From: Rhodopseudomonas palustris
GTDB lineage: Bacteria > Pseudomonadota > Alphaproteobacteria > Rhizobiales > Xanthobacteraceae
Assembly (NCBI RefSeq): GCF_003591005.1
Contig: NZ_QYYD01000006.1
Location: forward strand, 144,326 to 208,325
DNA: 64,000 bases
Reading direction: 5' to 3'
Below the pieces are notes generated by a model, which worked only from the letters and a program-made list of their open reading frames with translations, made no database searches and was not told where the DNA came from. A program made the translations under genes and the position numbers. Shown in pieces: positions 36,590 through 44,884 of the stretch; the first letter of the stretch is position 1, and the number at the start of each line of letters is the position of its first letter.

Positions 36590-37624
36590 CTACGCCGCTT
36601 TCTTCTTGGCGGTGATCAGCTTGCGGTTGATCAGCACTTCGGCGATCTGGATCGCGTTCAGCGCCGCGCCCTTGCGGAGATTGTCGGAGACGCACCAGAA
36701 GGCGAGGCCGTTCTCCACCGTGCCGTCCTCGCGGATGCGGCTGATGTAAGTGGCATCCTCACCGGCGGCTTCGTACGGCGTGACGTAGCCGCCCGGCTCG
36801 TGCTTGTCGATCACCAGACAGCCCGGCGCGTTGCGCAGGATGCTGCGCGCTTCGTCCGCGGTGATCGGATTCTCGAACTCGACATTGACCGATTCCGAAT
36901 GGCTGACGAACACCGGCACCCGCACGCAGGTGGCGGTGAGCTTGATCTTCGGATCGAGAATCTTCTTGGTCTCGACCACCATCTTCCACTCTTCCTTGGT
37001 AAAGCCGTCTTCCATGAAGACGTCGATCTGCGGGATGAGGTTGAAGGCGATCCGCTTGGGGAATTTCTTATTCACCAGCTCGTCGTTGGTGTAGACGGCC
37101 TTGGTCTGCGAGAACAGTTCGTCCATCGCATCCTTGCCGGCGCCCGACACCGACTGATAGGTCGAGACGACGACGCGCTTGATCTTGGCGTGGTCGTGCA
37201 GCGGCTTCAGCGCCACCACGAGCTGCGCGGTCGAGCAGTTCGGATTGGCGATGATGTTCTTCTTGGTGAAGCCGGCGGCGGCCGCGGCGTTCACTTCCGG
37301 CACGATCAGCGGCACGTCCGGATCCATCCGCCACGCCGACGAATTGTCGATCACGACCGCGCCCTGCTGGCCGATCCTGGGCGACCATTCCTTCGACACT
37401 TCGCCGCCCGCCGACATCAGGCAGATGTCGACGTCGCTGAAGTCGTAATGCTCCAGCGCCTTGCATTTCAGGGTTCGGTCGCCGTAGCTCACCTCGACGC
37501 CGACCGAGCGGCGCGACGCCAGCGCCACCACCTCGTCCGCCGGGAACTTGCGCTCGTCCAGAATGCCGAGCATTTCGCGTCCGACATTGCCGGTCGCACC
37601 GACCACCGCGACTTTGTAACCCAT
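36590..37624 (-). CDS. asd: Aspartate-semialdehyde dehydrogenase
   Basis: NADPH-dependent step from aspartyl phosphate to aspartate semialdehyde, feeding lysine, DAP, threonine and methionine synthesis. The 344-residue protein has the Rossmann start GYKVAVVGATGNVGREML, the active-site cysteine in NPNCSTAQLVVALKPL (about residue 130) and the catalytic-domain histidine region VSHSESVNVEFEN. The frame opens upstream at 37789, but MGYKVAVVG at 37624 is the family start. It is followed downstream by the MBL gene. Confidence 0.97.
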   Translation of the reverse strand: MGYKVAVVGATGNVGREMLGILDERKFPADEVVALASRRSVGVEVSYGDRTLKCKALEHYDFSDVDICLMSAGGEVSKEWSPRIGQQGAVVIDNSSAWRMDPDVPLIVPEVNAAAAAGFTKKNIIANPNCSTAQLVVALKPLHDHAKIKRVVVSTYQSVSGAGKDAMDELFSQTKAVYTNDELVNKKFPKRIAFNLIPQIDVFMEDGFTKEEWKMVVETKKILDPKIKLTATCVRVPVFVSHSESVNVEFENPITADEARSILRNAPGCLVIDKHEPGGYVTPYEAAGEDATYISRIREDGTVENGLAFWCVSDNLRKGAALNAIQIAEVLINRKLITAKKKAA

Positions 37625-37778
37625 CGTTGACTCTCCGAAGAAATTCGCCCGCCGCGCCCTGACGCGGAAAGGAGAAGCCAGCGCTTCTATGCGAGAAACG
37701 CCCGCAACACAACTTGATACCTGCCTTGCGGCACTCGCCGCACCCGCCATCTGCGCCACTTCGCCCGGAGCTTTGCCG

Positions 37779-38102
37779 ATGCGATCCAACCCGACCCGCC
37801 GGGCCGAGGCCCCCCGCAGCCATGCGGCGCTCCCCGGCTTTGGAGACGACTGTCTCCGAACCCTGACCGGGCTTCTGGTCTATGTAGGTGCTCTGGCGTT
37901 GATCGGCAGTGCCGTCGTCGCCGCCGCACCGGCGCTCACCGACCTAGCGATCACGGCCGCGACCGACGCATTTGCAGGCCGGATCAATCTCGCCAACGAT
38001 GCTGGTACGGACGCTGTCCGGGCTTCCGGCAGCGCCCGCAGCGATTCGTCCGGTGGTGCGCCGCTCGGCACGCGGCCTGTCGGACTGCGGGGCGCGATCT
38101 GA
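37779..38102 (+). CDS. Hypothetical membrane-anchored protein
   Basis: A 107-residue ORF divergent from asd. One hydrophobic segment (TLTGLLVYVGALALIGSAVVAAAP, about 29-50) suggests an inner-membrane anchor or uncleaved signal. The rest is low-complexity and Ala/Ser/Gly-rich, with no family recognised. The ATG at 37779 follows GGAG at 8-base spacing; a longer frame starts at 37689. It could be a genuine small protein or a chance frame in GC-rich DNA. Confidence 0.5.
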   Translation: MRSNPTRRAEAPRSHAALPGFGDDCLRTLTGLLVYVGALALIGSAVVAAAPALTDLAITAATDAFAGRINLANDAGTDAVRASGSARSDSSGGAPLGTRPVGLRGAI

Positions 38103-38265
38103 AAGCGATTCGCGGGATGCATTAACGCGCTGGAATCGATGCAACATTCTGGCGGGGCCGGGATTGCATTATTGCGCACGGTGTTGCCCGATTGACCTTG
38201 TGGCAATGCCACAGGCGCGGCTACAAAGAGGCGGAATTCGCAATGCGTCTGTCGATGAGGACCCG

Positions 38266-38670
38266 ATGACCCTGAAACTCAATGCCGCCAGGACGGCCGC
38301 CAAAACGTCGGTCAAGACGTTTGCGGTGCTGCTCGCGACGGCGGCCGTGATCGCCACCGGCATCCCCTCCGCAGACGCGCAGCAGGCTTCCAAGAAGCGG
38401 GTCTATCGGTCGAGCGATCAGGTTCGCTACGGCGACCGCGGTCCGAACGTATCGTACCAGTCCGGTCCGCGCACCCGCGTCTACATCACCAAGCGCTCGT
38501 GGCTCGACGCCGGCACAGAAGTGCTCCCGGGCGACCGCAAGTTCACCGACTATGCCAATCCGCCGGGCTATTCCTTCGCCCGCGAGAACGGCCAGCGCCC
38601 GATCGATCGGCAGCCGCTCAACCCGCCGTCCGATCTCGGCGGCTACCCGACCGGCTTCCCGCTGTACTGA
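38266..38670 (+). CDS. Hypothetical secreted protein
   Basis: A 134-residue exported protein. The signal sequence has a basic start (KLNAARTAAKTSVKT) and a hydrophobic stretch FAVLLATAAVIATGIPSADA, with cleavage near ADA-QQ. The mature part is Arg/Tyr/Gly/Pro-rich (RVYRSSDQVRYGDRGP, then RVYITKRSWLDAGTEVLPGD), with no recognised domain. Start 38266 follows GAGG; the frame opens at 37972 but that region precedes the signal peptide. A strong rho-independent terminator follows at 38693, which supports a separate transcript. Confidence 0.75.
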   Translation: MTLKLNAARTAAKTSVKTFAVLLATAAVIATGIPSADAQQASKKRVYRSSDQVRYGDRGPNVSYQSGPRTRVYITKRSWLDAGTEVLPGDRKFTDYANPPGYSFARENGQRPIDRQPLNPPSDLGGYPTGFPLY

Positions 38671-38692
38671 GCGGCGGCGACATATCGATACG

Positions 38693-38722
38693 AAAATGCC
38701 CGGCTCCGGCCGGGCATTTTTT
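38693..38722 (+). terminator. Strong rho-independent terminator
   Basis: AAAATGCCCGG and CCGGGCATTTT form an 11-bp stem with a 6-base loop, followed by further Ts (ATTTTTTA). It lies 22 bases after the stop of the secreted-protein gene. Confidence 0.9.
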
Positions 38723-38729
38723 ATGGACC

Positions 38730-38812
38730 GTAGGGTGGGCAAAGGCGCGAAGCGCCGTGCCCACGCGTTGAACGCGTCCGCGTGGGCTTCGCTTCGCTCA
38801 GCGCCACCCTAC
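38730..38812. repeat. Family E palindromic repeat
   Basis: An 83-bp inverted repeat: GTAGGGTGGGCAAAGGCGCG...CCCACGCG and the complement GTGGGC...GCGCCACCCTAC. It differs from families A-D. Shorter pieces of the related type GTAGGATGGGTTGAG occur at 63832 and 63886. Confidence 0.8.
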
Positions 38813-38843
38813 AAGGTGAGGCGATAGACGAGCCGCATCGCCT

Positions 38844-39956
38844 TTATCCGTGCAGCGCCTGCAGCTCGGCCACGATGGCTTCGCCCATCTGGCTGGTCGA
38901 CACGACCTTCGACCCTTCGCTCTTGATGTCGGCGGTGCGCAGGCCCTTAGCGAGCACAGCCGCGATCGCAGCGTCCAGCTTGTCGGCGAGATCGCCCATG
39001 TCGAGCGAATAGCGCAGCGCCATGCCGAACGAGGCCAGCATCGCCACCGGATTGGCCATGCCCTTGCCGGCGATATCGGGCGCCGAGCCGTGCACCGGCT
39101 CGTACATCGCCTTGCGCTTACCGGTCTTGTCGTCGGTGGCGCCGAGCGAGGCCGACGGCAGCATGCCGAGCGAGCCGGTCAGCATCGCGGCGATGTCGGA
39201 CAGCATGTCGCCGAACAGATTGTCGGTGACGATGACGTCGAACTGCTTCGGCCACTTGACGAGATTCATGCCGCCCGAATCGGCGAGCTGGTGCTCGAGC
39301 TGGACGTCCTTGTAGTCGCGCTGGTGGAGCTGGGTGATGACCTCGTTCCAGAGCACGCCCGTCTTCATGACGTTGCGCTTCTCCATCGAGGTGACCTTAT
39401 TGCGGCGCTTGCGGGCGAGGTCGAACGCGACCCGGCCGATCCGCTCGATTTCATAGGTGTCGTACACCTGGGTGTCGACCGCACGCTTCTGGCCGTTGCC
39501 GAGATCGGTGATGGTCTTCGGCTCGCCGAAATACACGCCGCCGGTCAGCTCGCGGACGATCATGATGTCGAGGCCTTCGACCACTTCCGGCTTCAGGCTG
39601 GAGGCCTCGGCGAGCGCCGGGTAGCACACCGCCGGGCGGAGATTGGCGAACAGCGCCAGATCCTTGCGCAGCCGCAGCAGGCCGGCCTCGGGGCGTGCGT
39701 CGTACGGCACCGCATCCCACTTGGGGCCGCCGACCGCGCCGAAGATCACCGCGTCGCTGGCTTGAGCGAGCGCCATGGTGGCGTCTGTGATCGCCACCTT
39801 GTCGGCGTCATAGGCGGCGCCGCCGACCAGGCCGTGCTCGGTCTCGAATTTGGCGATGCCGGCCTGGTTCAGCCAATCGATCAGCCGGCTGACTTCGGCC
39901 ATCACTTCGGTGCCGATGCCGTCGCCGGGGAGCAGGAGCAGTTTATGCGTCGCCAT
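38844..39956 (-). CDS. leuB: 3-isopropylmalate dehydrogenase
   Basis: NAD-dependent oxidative decarboxylation of 3-isopropylmalate in leucine synthesis. The 370-residue protein has the N-terminal [13 protein letters not shown], the substrate-binding [12 protein letters not shown] (about 135-146), [13 protein letters not shown] (about 190-203) and the metal-binding region [18 protein letters not shown] (about 243-260), followed by the NAD-binding [14 protein letters not shown]. The length is normal for LeuB. It is a single gene flanked by family E and family C repeats. Confidence 0.97.
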   Translation of the reverse strand: MATHKLLLLPGDGIGTEVMAEVSRLIDWLNQAGIAKFETEHGLVGGAAYDADKVAITDATMALAQASDAVIFGAVGGPKWDAVPYDARPEAGLLRLRKDLALFANLRPAVCYPALAEASSLKPEVVEGLDIMIVRELTGGVYFGEPKTITDLGNGQKRAVDTQVYDTYEIERIGRVAFDLARKRRNKVTSMEKRNVMKTGVLWNEVITQLHQRDYKDVQLEHQLADSGGMNLVKWPKQFDVIVTDNLFGDMLSDIAAMLTGSLGMLPSASLGATDDKTGKRKAMYEPVHGSAPDIAGKGMANPVAMLASFGMALRYSLDMGDLADKLDAAIAAVLAKGLRTADIKSEGSKVVSTSQMGEAIVAELQALHG

Positions 39957-39973
39957 GATGTGTCCTTACAGGC

Positions 39974-40047
39974 GTCATCGCCGGGCTCGACCCGGCGATC
40001 CATCTTGCGAAGATGATGGATGCCCGGGTCTGGCCCGGGCATGACGG
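39974..40047. repeat. Family C palindromic repeat, copy 3 (shortened)
   Basis: Arms GTCATCGCCGGGCTCGACCC and ...GGGTCTGGCCCGGGCATGACGG. At 74 bp it is shorter than other C copies. It provides false start codons (40020, 40041) for the following MFS gene. Confidence 0.8.
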
Positions 40048-40172
40048 TCGGTGGGAATTGCGGGCCGAGTGCTAAAGCGCCGTTGCCGCGTTGGCAAGAC
40101 AGTGTTGCCGGGGCTGTTGTTGCCGTTGCGGGGCAATCGCTGCCACAATGGCGGTGCCGGAGACCCATCCCG

Positions 40173-41360
40173 TTGACCCTGCTCGACCGCACCGAGGCGG
40201 CGCCCGCGAATGTCGCGCGCCTGATCCTGATCCTGTCGCTCGCCCCAACGGTCGGGCTGGGCATCGGCCGTTTCGCCTATTCGCTGCTGCTGCCGGACAT
40301 GCGCGACAGCCTCGCCTGGTCGTATTCGGCGGCCGGCTTCATGAACACCATCAATGCAGCCGGCTATCTGGTCGGCGCGCTGATCACCTCGAAGCTGGTG
40401 CAGCGCTTCGGCCTGTCGGCGATCGTCCGCGCCGGCACGCTGGCCTGCGTGTTGTCGCTGGCGCTGTGCGCGGCCTCGGGCAATTTCGTGCTGCTGTCGG
40501 CGGCGCGCCTGATCGCCGGGATCGGGGCGGCGCTGGCGTTCGTGGCCGGCGGGGCGCTCGCGAGCATCATGGCGCAGACCCAGCCGGCGCGCTCCGCGTT
40601 CCTGCTCAGCCTGTTCTATGCGGGGCCCGGGATCGGCATCCTGTCGTCCGGACTGATCGCGCCGTTTCTGCTGCAGGCGGCCGGGCCGGGGTCGTGGTGG
40701 ATCGGCTGGCTGGTGCTGGCGGCGCTCGCGGCCGCGATGACGCTGCCGCTGCTGCTGGCGCCGCTCGACAGCCACGCCAGCATGAGCAGCGAGATCCCGG
40801 CGAGCTTCCGGGTGCGGCCGGTGCTGATTTATCTCGCCGGCTACTTCATGTTCGGCGCCGGCTACATCGCCTACATGACCTTCATGATCGCCTATGTGCG
40901 CGACGCCGGCGGCGGCGCTGCCGCGCAGAGCGCGTTCTGGTGCCTGATCGGCTGCAGCGCCTTCGTCACGCCGTGGGTGTGGCGGCGGGTGATGGCGCTG
41001 CACCGCGGCGGGCTGTCCACCACCATCATCCTCGGCGTCAACGCGATCGGCGCGGCGCTGCCGCTGCTGGGGCTGTCGACCGCGATGCTGGCGATCTCGG
41101 CGCTGGTGTTCGGGGTGTCGTTCTTTGCCGTGGTGGCGTCGACCACCGCCTTCGTGCGCCTGAACTACAGCCAGGCCGAGTGGCCGGGGGCAATCGCCGC
41201 GATGACCATCGCGTTCGGTATCGGCCAGACGCTCGGCCCGCTGGTGGTCGGCGCCATCACCGACGCGATCGGCTCGCTGTCCTCGGCACTGGCGGTGTCG
41301 GCCGCCACGCTGGCGCTCGGCGCGCTGCTGTCGGCGTTTCAGCGGCCGCTGCGCCACTAG
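40173..41360 (+). CDS. YbfB/YjiJ family MFS transporter
   Basis: A 395-residue major facilitator protein with about 12 hydrophobic segments. The N-terminal RLILILSLAPTVGLGIGRFAYSLLLPDMR is the mark of the YbfB/YjiJ family. A TTG at 40173 (LTLLDRTEAAP, read as Met) with GGAG ten bases upstream gives the expected family N-terminus. The open frame begins at 40020, but its first residues come from a family C repeat and low-quality spacer. The substrate is unknown. Convergent with the sodC side; a family B repeat follows. Confidence 0.8.
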   Translation: MTLLDRTEAAPANVARLILILSLAPTVGLGIGRFAYSLLLPDMRDSLAWSYSAAGFMNTINAAGYLVGALITSKLVQRFGLSAIVRAGTLACVLSLALCAASGNFVLLSAARLIAGIGAALAFVAGGALASIMAQTQPARSAFLLSLFYAGPGIGILSSGLIAPFLLQAAGPGSWWIGWLVLAALAAAMTLPLLLAPLDSHASMSSEIPASFRVRPVLIYLAGYFMFGAGYIAYMTFMIAYVRDAGGGAAAQSAFWCLIGCSAFVTPWVWRRVMALHRGGLSTTIILGVNAIGAALPLLGLSTAMLAISALVFGVSFFAVVASTTAFVRLNYSQAEWPGAIAAMTIAFGIGQTLGPLVVGAITDAIGSLSSALAVSAATLALGALLSAFQRPLRH

Positions 41361-41373
41361 CCCAACTCACCCC

Positions 41374-41490
41374 GTCCGGAGCGCGCGTAGCGCGAACCCG
41401 GAATCCAGAAGTTGGTACGACGTGGTCTCCAAGGGGCGTGCCCAGAACGTCGAGATCCCGGGTTCGCGCTCCGCGCGCCCCGGGATGACG
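41374..41490. repeat. Family B palindromic repeat, copy 2 (decayed left end)
   Basis: The left arm GTCCGGAGCGCGCGTAGCGC has lost the ATT of the usual GTCATTCCGGGG end, while the right arm keeps CGCGCCCCGGGATGACG. The centre reads AGAAGTTGGTACGACG, related to the AGAAGTTG centre of the copy at 46466. Confidence 0.8.
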
Positions 41491-41499
41491 GGACTGGGG

Positions 41500-42009
41500 T
41501 TACTGCTCAATCACGCCGCAGGCGATGCGGTCGCCGGCGTTGCCGGCGGGATCGGATTTGTAATCGTCGGCCTTGGCGTGGATCACCAGCGCGGTGCCGC
41601 CGTCCTTGAAGACCGAATTCGGCTTGCCCTTGGCCAGCGTCACCGCGTCATTGGTGATCTCGACGTCGAGCGCGCCGGAAGCCGGAACGTTGAGATTCGG
41701 CATGTCGCCGGCGTGGGCACCGCCCTCGGCCATCTTGCCGTGCTTCTTGTTGTCCGGGTTGAAGTGGCCGCCCGCCGAGGTGAACGGCGGCTCGCATTTG
41801 CCGACCGCATGAATGTGGAAGGCGTGCTCGCCGGCCGGCAGGCCCTTCAGGGTCAGCTTGATGGCGACGCCCTTGGCGCCCTCGGTGAGGCTGGCGGTGC
41901 CGATCTGCGCGCCCTCGGCGTTCTTCAACAGCGCCTTGGCGGTGTCGGCCGCAAGCGCGCTGCCGGTGAAGCCGATCAGCGCGGCGGTGCACAACATGGC
42001 TCGAATCAT
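41500..42009 (-). CDS. sodC: Cu/Zn superoxide dismutase
   Basis: Periplasmic superoxide dismutase of 169 residues. A signal peptide MIRAMLCTAALIGFTGSALA precedes the mature domain. Metal ligands and structural residues are visible in HAFHIHAVGKCEPPFTSAGG, HFNPDNKKHG and, near the C-terminus, ALVIHAKADDYKSDPAGNAG and RIACGVIEQ, with the disulfide cysteine pair. The start is at 42009; residues from 42087 to there are not part of the signal peptide. It stands alone between two family B repeats. Confidence 0.96.
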   Translation of the reverse strand: MIRAMLCTAALIGFTGSALAADTAKALLKNAEGAQIGTASLTEGAKGVAIKLTLKGLPAGEHAFHIHAVGKCEPPFTSAGGHFNPDNKKHGKMAEGGAHAGDMPNLNVPASGALDVEITNDAVTLAKGKPNSVFKDGGTALVIHAKADDYKSDPAGNAGDRIACGVIEQ

Positions 42010-42129
42010 GGGTCCCTCCCGTTTGGTTTGCTGCGCGAGGTTATCACCGCGGCGATGACGCCGCCAACACGCGATCAGCTGCGGCACTGTGACGGAAACA
42101 TATCTCTGCGAGGCAAGGCCCCTCCGCGA

Positions 42130-42242
42130 GTCATTCCGGCGCGCTCGCGCAGCGAGCGAACCCGGAATCTCGGCGTCTGGTTCTTTTCCATCACTTCGAG
42201 ATTCCGGGTTCGCGCGCGAAGAGCGCGCGCCCCGGAATGACG
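42130..42242. repeat. Family B palindromic repeat, copy 3
   Basis: GTCATTCCGGCGCGCTCGCG...AACCCGGAATCTC, then GAGATTCCGGGTTCGCGCGC and CGCGCCCCGGAATGACG. The left arm has an extra GAGCGAGCG block compared with other copies. Confidence 0.85.
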
Positions 42243-42278
42243 GGGGTGTGGTTTAGTGACGGTGCGTGGGTTGGGGGC

Positions 42279-43064
42279 CTAGAGACCGCTGAAAGAGTTG
42301 TAGCCCTGGTCTTCCCAATAGCCGCCTTTGTAGTCGTTGGTGACTTCCATCGACACGACGTATTTGGGATTCTTGAAGCCGAGCTTGGTGGGAATCCGGA
42401 TCTTCATCGGGTAGCCGTAGGCGCGCGGCAGTAATTGGCCGTCGTATTTGAAGGTCATCTGGGTCTGCGGATGCAGCGCGGTCGGCATGTCGATCGGCGA
42501 GGTGTAGTCGTCGGCGCAGCGGAACCAGACGTACTTGGCTTTGGTGTCGGCGCCGACCAGCTTGAGGAAATCGCGCAGCGGCGTGCCGCTCCACGAGCCG
42601 ATCGCGCTCCAGCCCTCGACGCAGATGTGCCTGGTGATCTGGCTCACCTCCGGCAGTTTGCTCAGTTCTTCGAGAGTCCAGCTCTTCTTGTTGTCGACCA
42701 GACCGGTGACTTCCAGCGCCCACGCCTTGCCGTCAACGTCCGGCGCCTCGTCCAGCGAGTAGAACGCGTTGAACGGAAACGGTCGGGTGATCTCCTTCTC
42801 CGTATAGGTCGGCGCCAGCGTGTTGGGATTGAAGATCGCGGCCTGCACGGCGTCGTTGAATTTCGACACCTTCGCCAGCAGCGTCTCGGCAGAAGCGCCG
42901 TCGACGACGTCGCAGCCGGTCAGCAGCGTCAGCGCGCCGAGGCTGGCGCCGCCGGTGAGAAACCGCCGGCGCGACACGTCCGGCATCAGCGCGGCAGCGT
43001 CCTTGACCAGCAGCTTCTTGTCGACGCCGGGGATCAAAAGTTGCTTGATACGCAGCATGGTCAC
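42279..43064 (-). CDS. Tat-exported sulfite-oxidase-family molybdopterin oxidoreductase
   Basis: A 261-residue protein of the MsrP/YedY-type sulfite oxidase family. The Tat signal SRRRFLTGGASLG (about 30-42) is followed directly by a lipobox-like LTLLTGC, so a lipid-anchored form is possible. The catalytic-region cysteine is in THICVEGWSAIGSWSGTPL (about 140). MsrP repairs methionine sulfoxide in periplasmic proteins, but this partner is a b-type cytochrome rather than MsrQ, so the activity is uncertain. The cytochrome gene lies upstream on the same strand with a family D repeat between them. Confidence 0.85.
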   Translation of the reverse strand: MTMLRIKQLLIPGVDKKLLVKDAAALMPDVSRRRFLTGGASLGALTLLTGCDVVDGASAETLLAKVSKFNDAVQAAIFNPNTLAPTYTEKEITRPFPFNAFYSLDEAPDVDGKAWALEVTGLVDNKKSWTLEELSKLPEVSQITRHICVEGWSAIGSWSGTPLRDFLKLVGADTKAKYVWFRCADDYTSPIDMPTALHPQTQMTFKYDGQLLPRAYGYPMKIRIPTKLGFKNPKYVVSMEVTNDYKGGYWEDQGYNSFSGL

Positions 43065-43078
43065 GTTCCTTGCACGTC

Positions 43079-43159
43079 GTCATTGCGAGGAGCGAAGCGA
43101 CGAAGCAATCCAGCTCAGTGCATCGGATCTGGATTGCTTCGCTGCGCTCGCAATGACGG
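43079..43159. repeat. Family D palindromic repeat, copy 2 (inside an operon)
   Basis: GTCATTGCGAGGAGCGAAGC...AATCCAG and the complement ending GCTGCGCTCGCAATGACG. It lies between the cytochrome b gene and the molybdoprotein gene, so transcripts would carry it as a long hairpin. Confidence 0.85.
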
Positions 43160-43176
43160 GAAACTCTCTTTATTGC

Positions 43177-43815
43177 CTACCGTCCGATGATCATCGCGCG
43201 CAGGCTTTTCGGCACCAGCAGCGCGAGCAACACGTGTAACACCAGAAACGCGCAGATCGCCGCCATGGCGGCGAAGTGTACGTAGCGGGCGGTGTCGTAA
43301 CCGCCGAACAACGCAGTCAGCGCCTGGAATTGCACGGGCTTCCAGATCGACAGGCCGGACAGCACGATCAGCACGCCGACCAGCAGGATGCCGACATACA
43401 GCAGCCGCTGCACATAGTTGTAGACGGTGAGGTCGGCATGCGACAGCCGGAACGTCGCGGCCCTGCGCAGATCGCCCAGCACGCCGCGCGGCGAGATAGG
43501 CCAAAGCTTGCGGCGGAAGCGGCCGGTGGCGAAGCCGAGCGCGACATACAGCGCGCCGTTGATCACCAGCACCCACATCGCCGCGAAGTGCCACAGCAGC
43601 CCGCCGCCGAGCCAGCCACCCAGCGTGATGTTACGCGAGAACTGGAAGTCGAACAGCGGCGAGGCGTTATAGATCTGCCAGCCCGACATGATCATCGCGA
43701 TCATCGCGGCGGCGTTGATCCAGTGCATGATCCGCACCCAGGCAGGCTGGATAATCTTCGCGGCGGCGCCCGTGCCGGTGGCTTGGGCCTCATCGCTGAT
43801 CGTCGTGCTCGACAT
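43177..43815 (-). CDS. Cytochrome b561-like membrane protein
   Basis: A 212-residue integral membrane protein with four or five hydrophobic segments (around 25-45, 65-95, 130-155 and 175-205). Heme-ligand histidine candidates are in RIMHWINAAAM (about residue 28), LLWHFAAMWVLV (about 75) and YVHFAAMAAICAFLVLHVLLAL (about 175-190), the pattern of Ni/Fe-hydrogenase or formate-dehydrogenase type cytochrome b subunits. It probably passes electrons to or from the downstream molybdopterin oxidoreductase. The start at 43815 (MSSTTISDEAQ) is used; the frame opens at 43932. Confidence 0.85.
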   Translation of the reverse strand: MSSTTISDEAQATGTGAAAKIIQPAWVRIMHWINAAAMIAMIMSGWQIYNASPLFDFQFSRNITLGGWLGGGLLWHFAAMWVLVINGALYVALGFATGRFRRKLWPISPRGVLGDLRRAATFRLSHADLTVYNYVQRLLYVGILLVGVLIVLSGLSIWKPVQFQALTALFGGYDTARYVHFAAMAAICAFLVLHVLLALLVPKSLRAMIIGR

Positions 43816-43990
43816 CGGCTGCAATCCTGAAACGGGATGGTCCGAGATATGGTGGCGGCTCAAACAACCATAACCCCGCCTCGTCAAGGTCACTCCCTCA
43901 CGATCGCCAGCATAAACCGTGAGGCTGATCACGATAGCGCGAGCCGGTCTGCGGCTCGCGCTTCGCGAAGCGGCGTGGGTGCCACTTCAT

Positions 43991-44024
43991 CCGGCCGCTC
44001 CCGGGGGACGTTAGGAGCGGCCGG
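43991..44024 (-). terminator. Hairpin downstream of the fasciclin gene
   Basis: CCGGCCGCTCC and GGAGCGGCCGG form an 11-bp stem with a 12-base loop. It is 7 bases beyond the fasciclin stop on the minus strand. No run of Ts follows on either strand, so termination is plausible but unproven. Confidence 0.5.
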
Positions 44025-44031
44025 TGTTCGA

Positions 44032-44613
44032 TCAGGACGGCATCAGCACGGTGTCGACGACGTGGATGACGCCGTTCGACTGATTGACGTTCGGGATCGT
44101 CACGGTCGAGCTGCCGCCCTTGCTGTCGACCAGAGTCACCGTATCGCCCATGCGCTTCACCGTCAGCGTCTCGCCTTCCACGGTGGTCAGCTTCTTGCCG
44201 TCAGTGAGATCGGCAGCGGCCAGCTTGCCCGGCACCACGTGATAGGTGAGAATCTTGGTGAGCTGCTTCTTGTTTTCGGGCTTCACCAGCGTGTCGACCG
44301 TGCCGGCCGGCAGCTTGCCGAACGCCGCGTTGGTCGGCGCGAACACCGTGAACGGGCCCTTGCCTTCCAGCGTCTTGACCAGGCCCGCGGCTTTCACGGC
44401 GGCGACCAGCGTGGTGTGATCCTTGGAGTTGACGGCGTTCTCGACGATGTTTTTCGACGGATACATCGGCGCGCCGCCGACCATCACGGTGTCGCCGCTC
44501 ATCGCGCTCTTCTTCATCATCTTGTCTTCGGCGGATGCCGGCGCCGTCACCACGGCGTTGAGGGTCAGCACGCTGAGCGCGGCGGCGGACAGAAAAGCAA
44601 TTCGCTTGGACAT
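44032..44613 (-). CDS. Fasciclin-domain secreted protein
   Basis: A 193-residue exported protein. Signal peptide MSKRIAFLSAAALSVLTL... cleaves near ASA-ED. One FAS1 domain spans about residues 50-193, with the motif TVFAPTNAAFGKLP (H1-type) and a C-terminal GVIHVVDTVLMP. FAS1 domains mediate adhesion or surface interactions; the role here is unknown. It is a single gene with a hairpin downstream and 271 bases upstream before matB, divergent. Confidence 0.93.
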   Translation of the reverse strand: MSKRIAFLSAAALSVLTLNAVVTAPASAEDKMMKKSAMSGDTVMVGGAPMYPSKNIVENAVNSKDHTTLVAAVKAAGLVKTLEGKGPFTVFAPTNAAFGKLPAGTVDTLVKPENKKQLTKILTYHVVPGKLAAADLTDGKKLTTVEGETLTVKRMGDTVTLVDSKGGSSTVTIPNVNQSNGVIHVVDTVLMPS

Positions 44614-44884
44614 ATTTCGTCTCCCGTTTGGTTGAAGGCCCCGCGAGCTAAGCGGGTAATGGATGACCGGGTCCGCGCCGGCGCCAGCGCCGTGGGCGGA
44701 TTGCCTTGTCGCGCTGAGCTACGGGAGGGGTTTGATCGCCGTTTCAGGATTTCTTTTTTGTCGCAGGGCGAAACCGAACGCTGCCTGGCTCGTTCCTTGC
44801 CGCTTGGCCGCGTGCTATCCGTTGCGCTCTGCTCGGCATTGTTGTTATGCATCGCGCCTTCCCGCAGCCTGACGGAACATTCCC

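Noticed and set aside
37689..37778. N-terminal extension of the small membrane-anchored ORF
   Set aside because: The extension overlaps the asd promoter region and lacks a ribosome site; the later ATG has GGAG in place.
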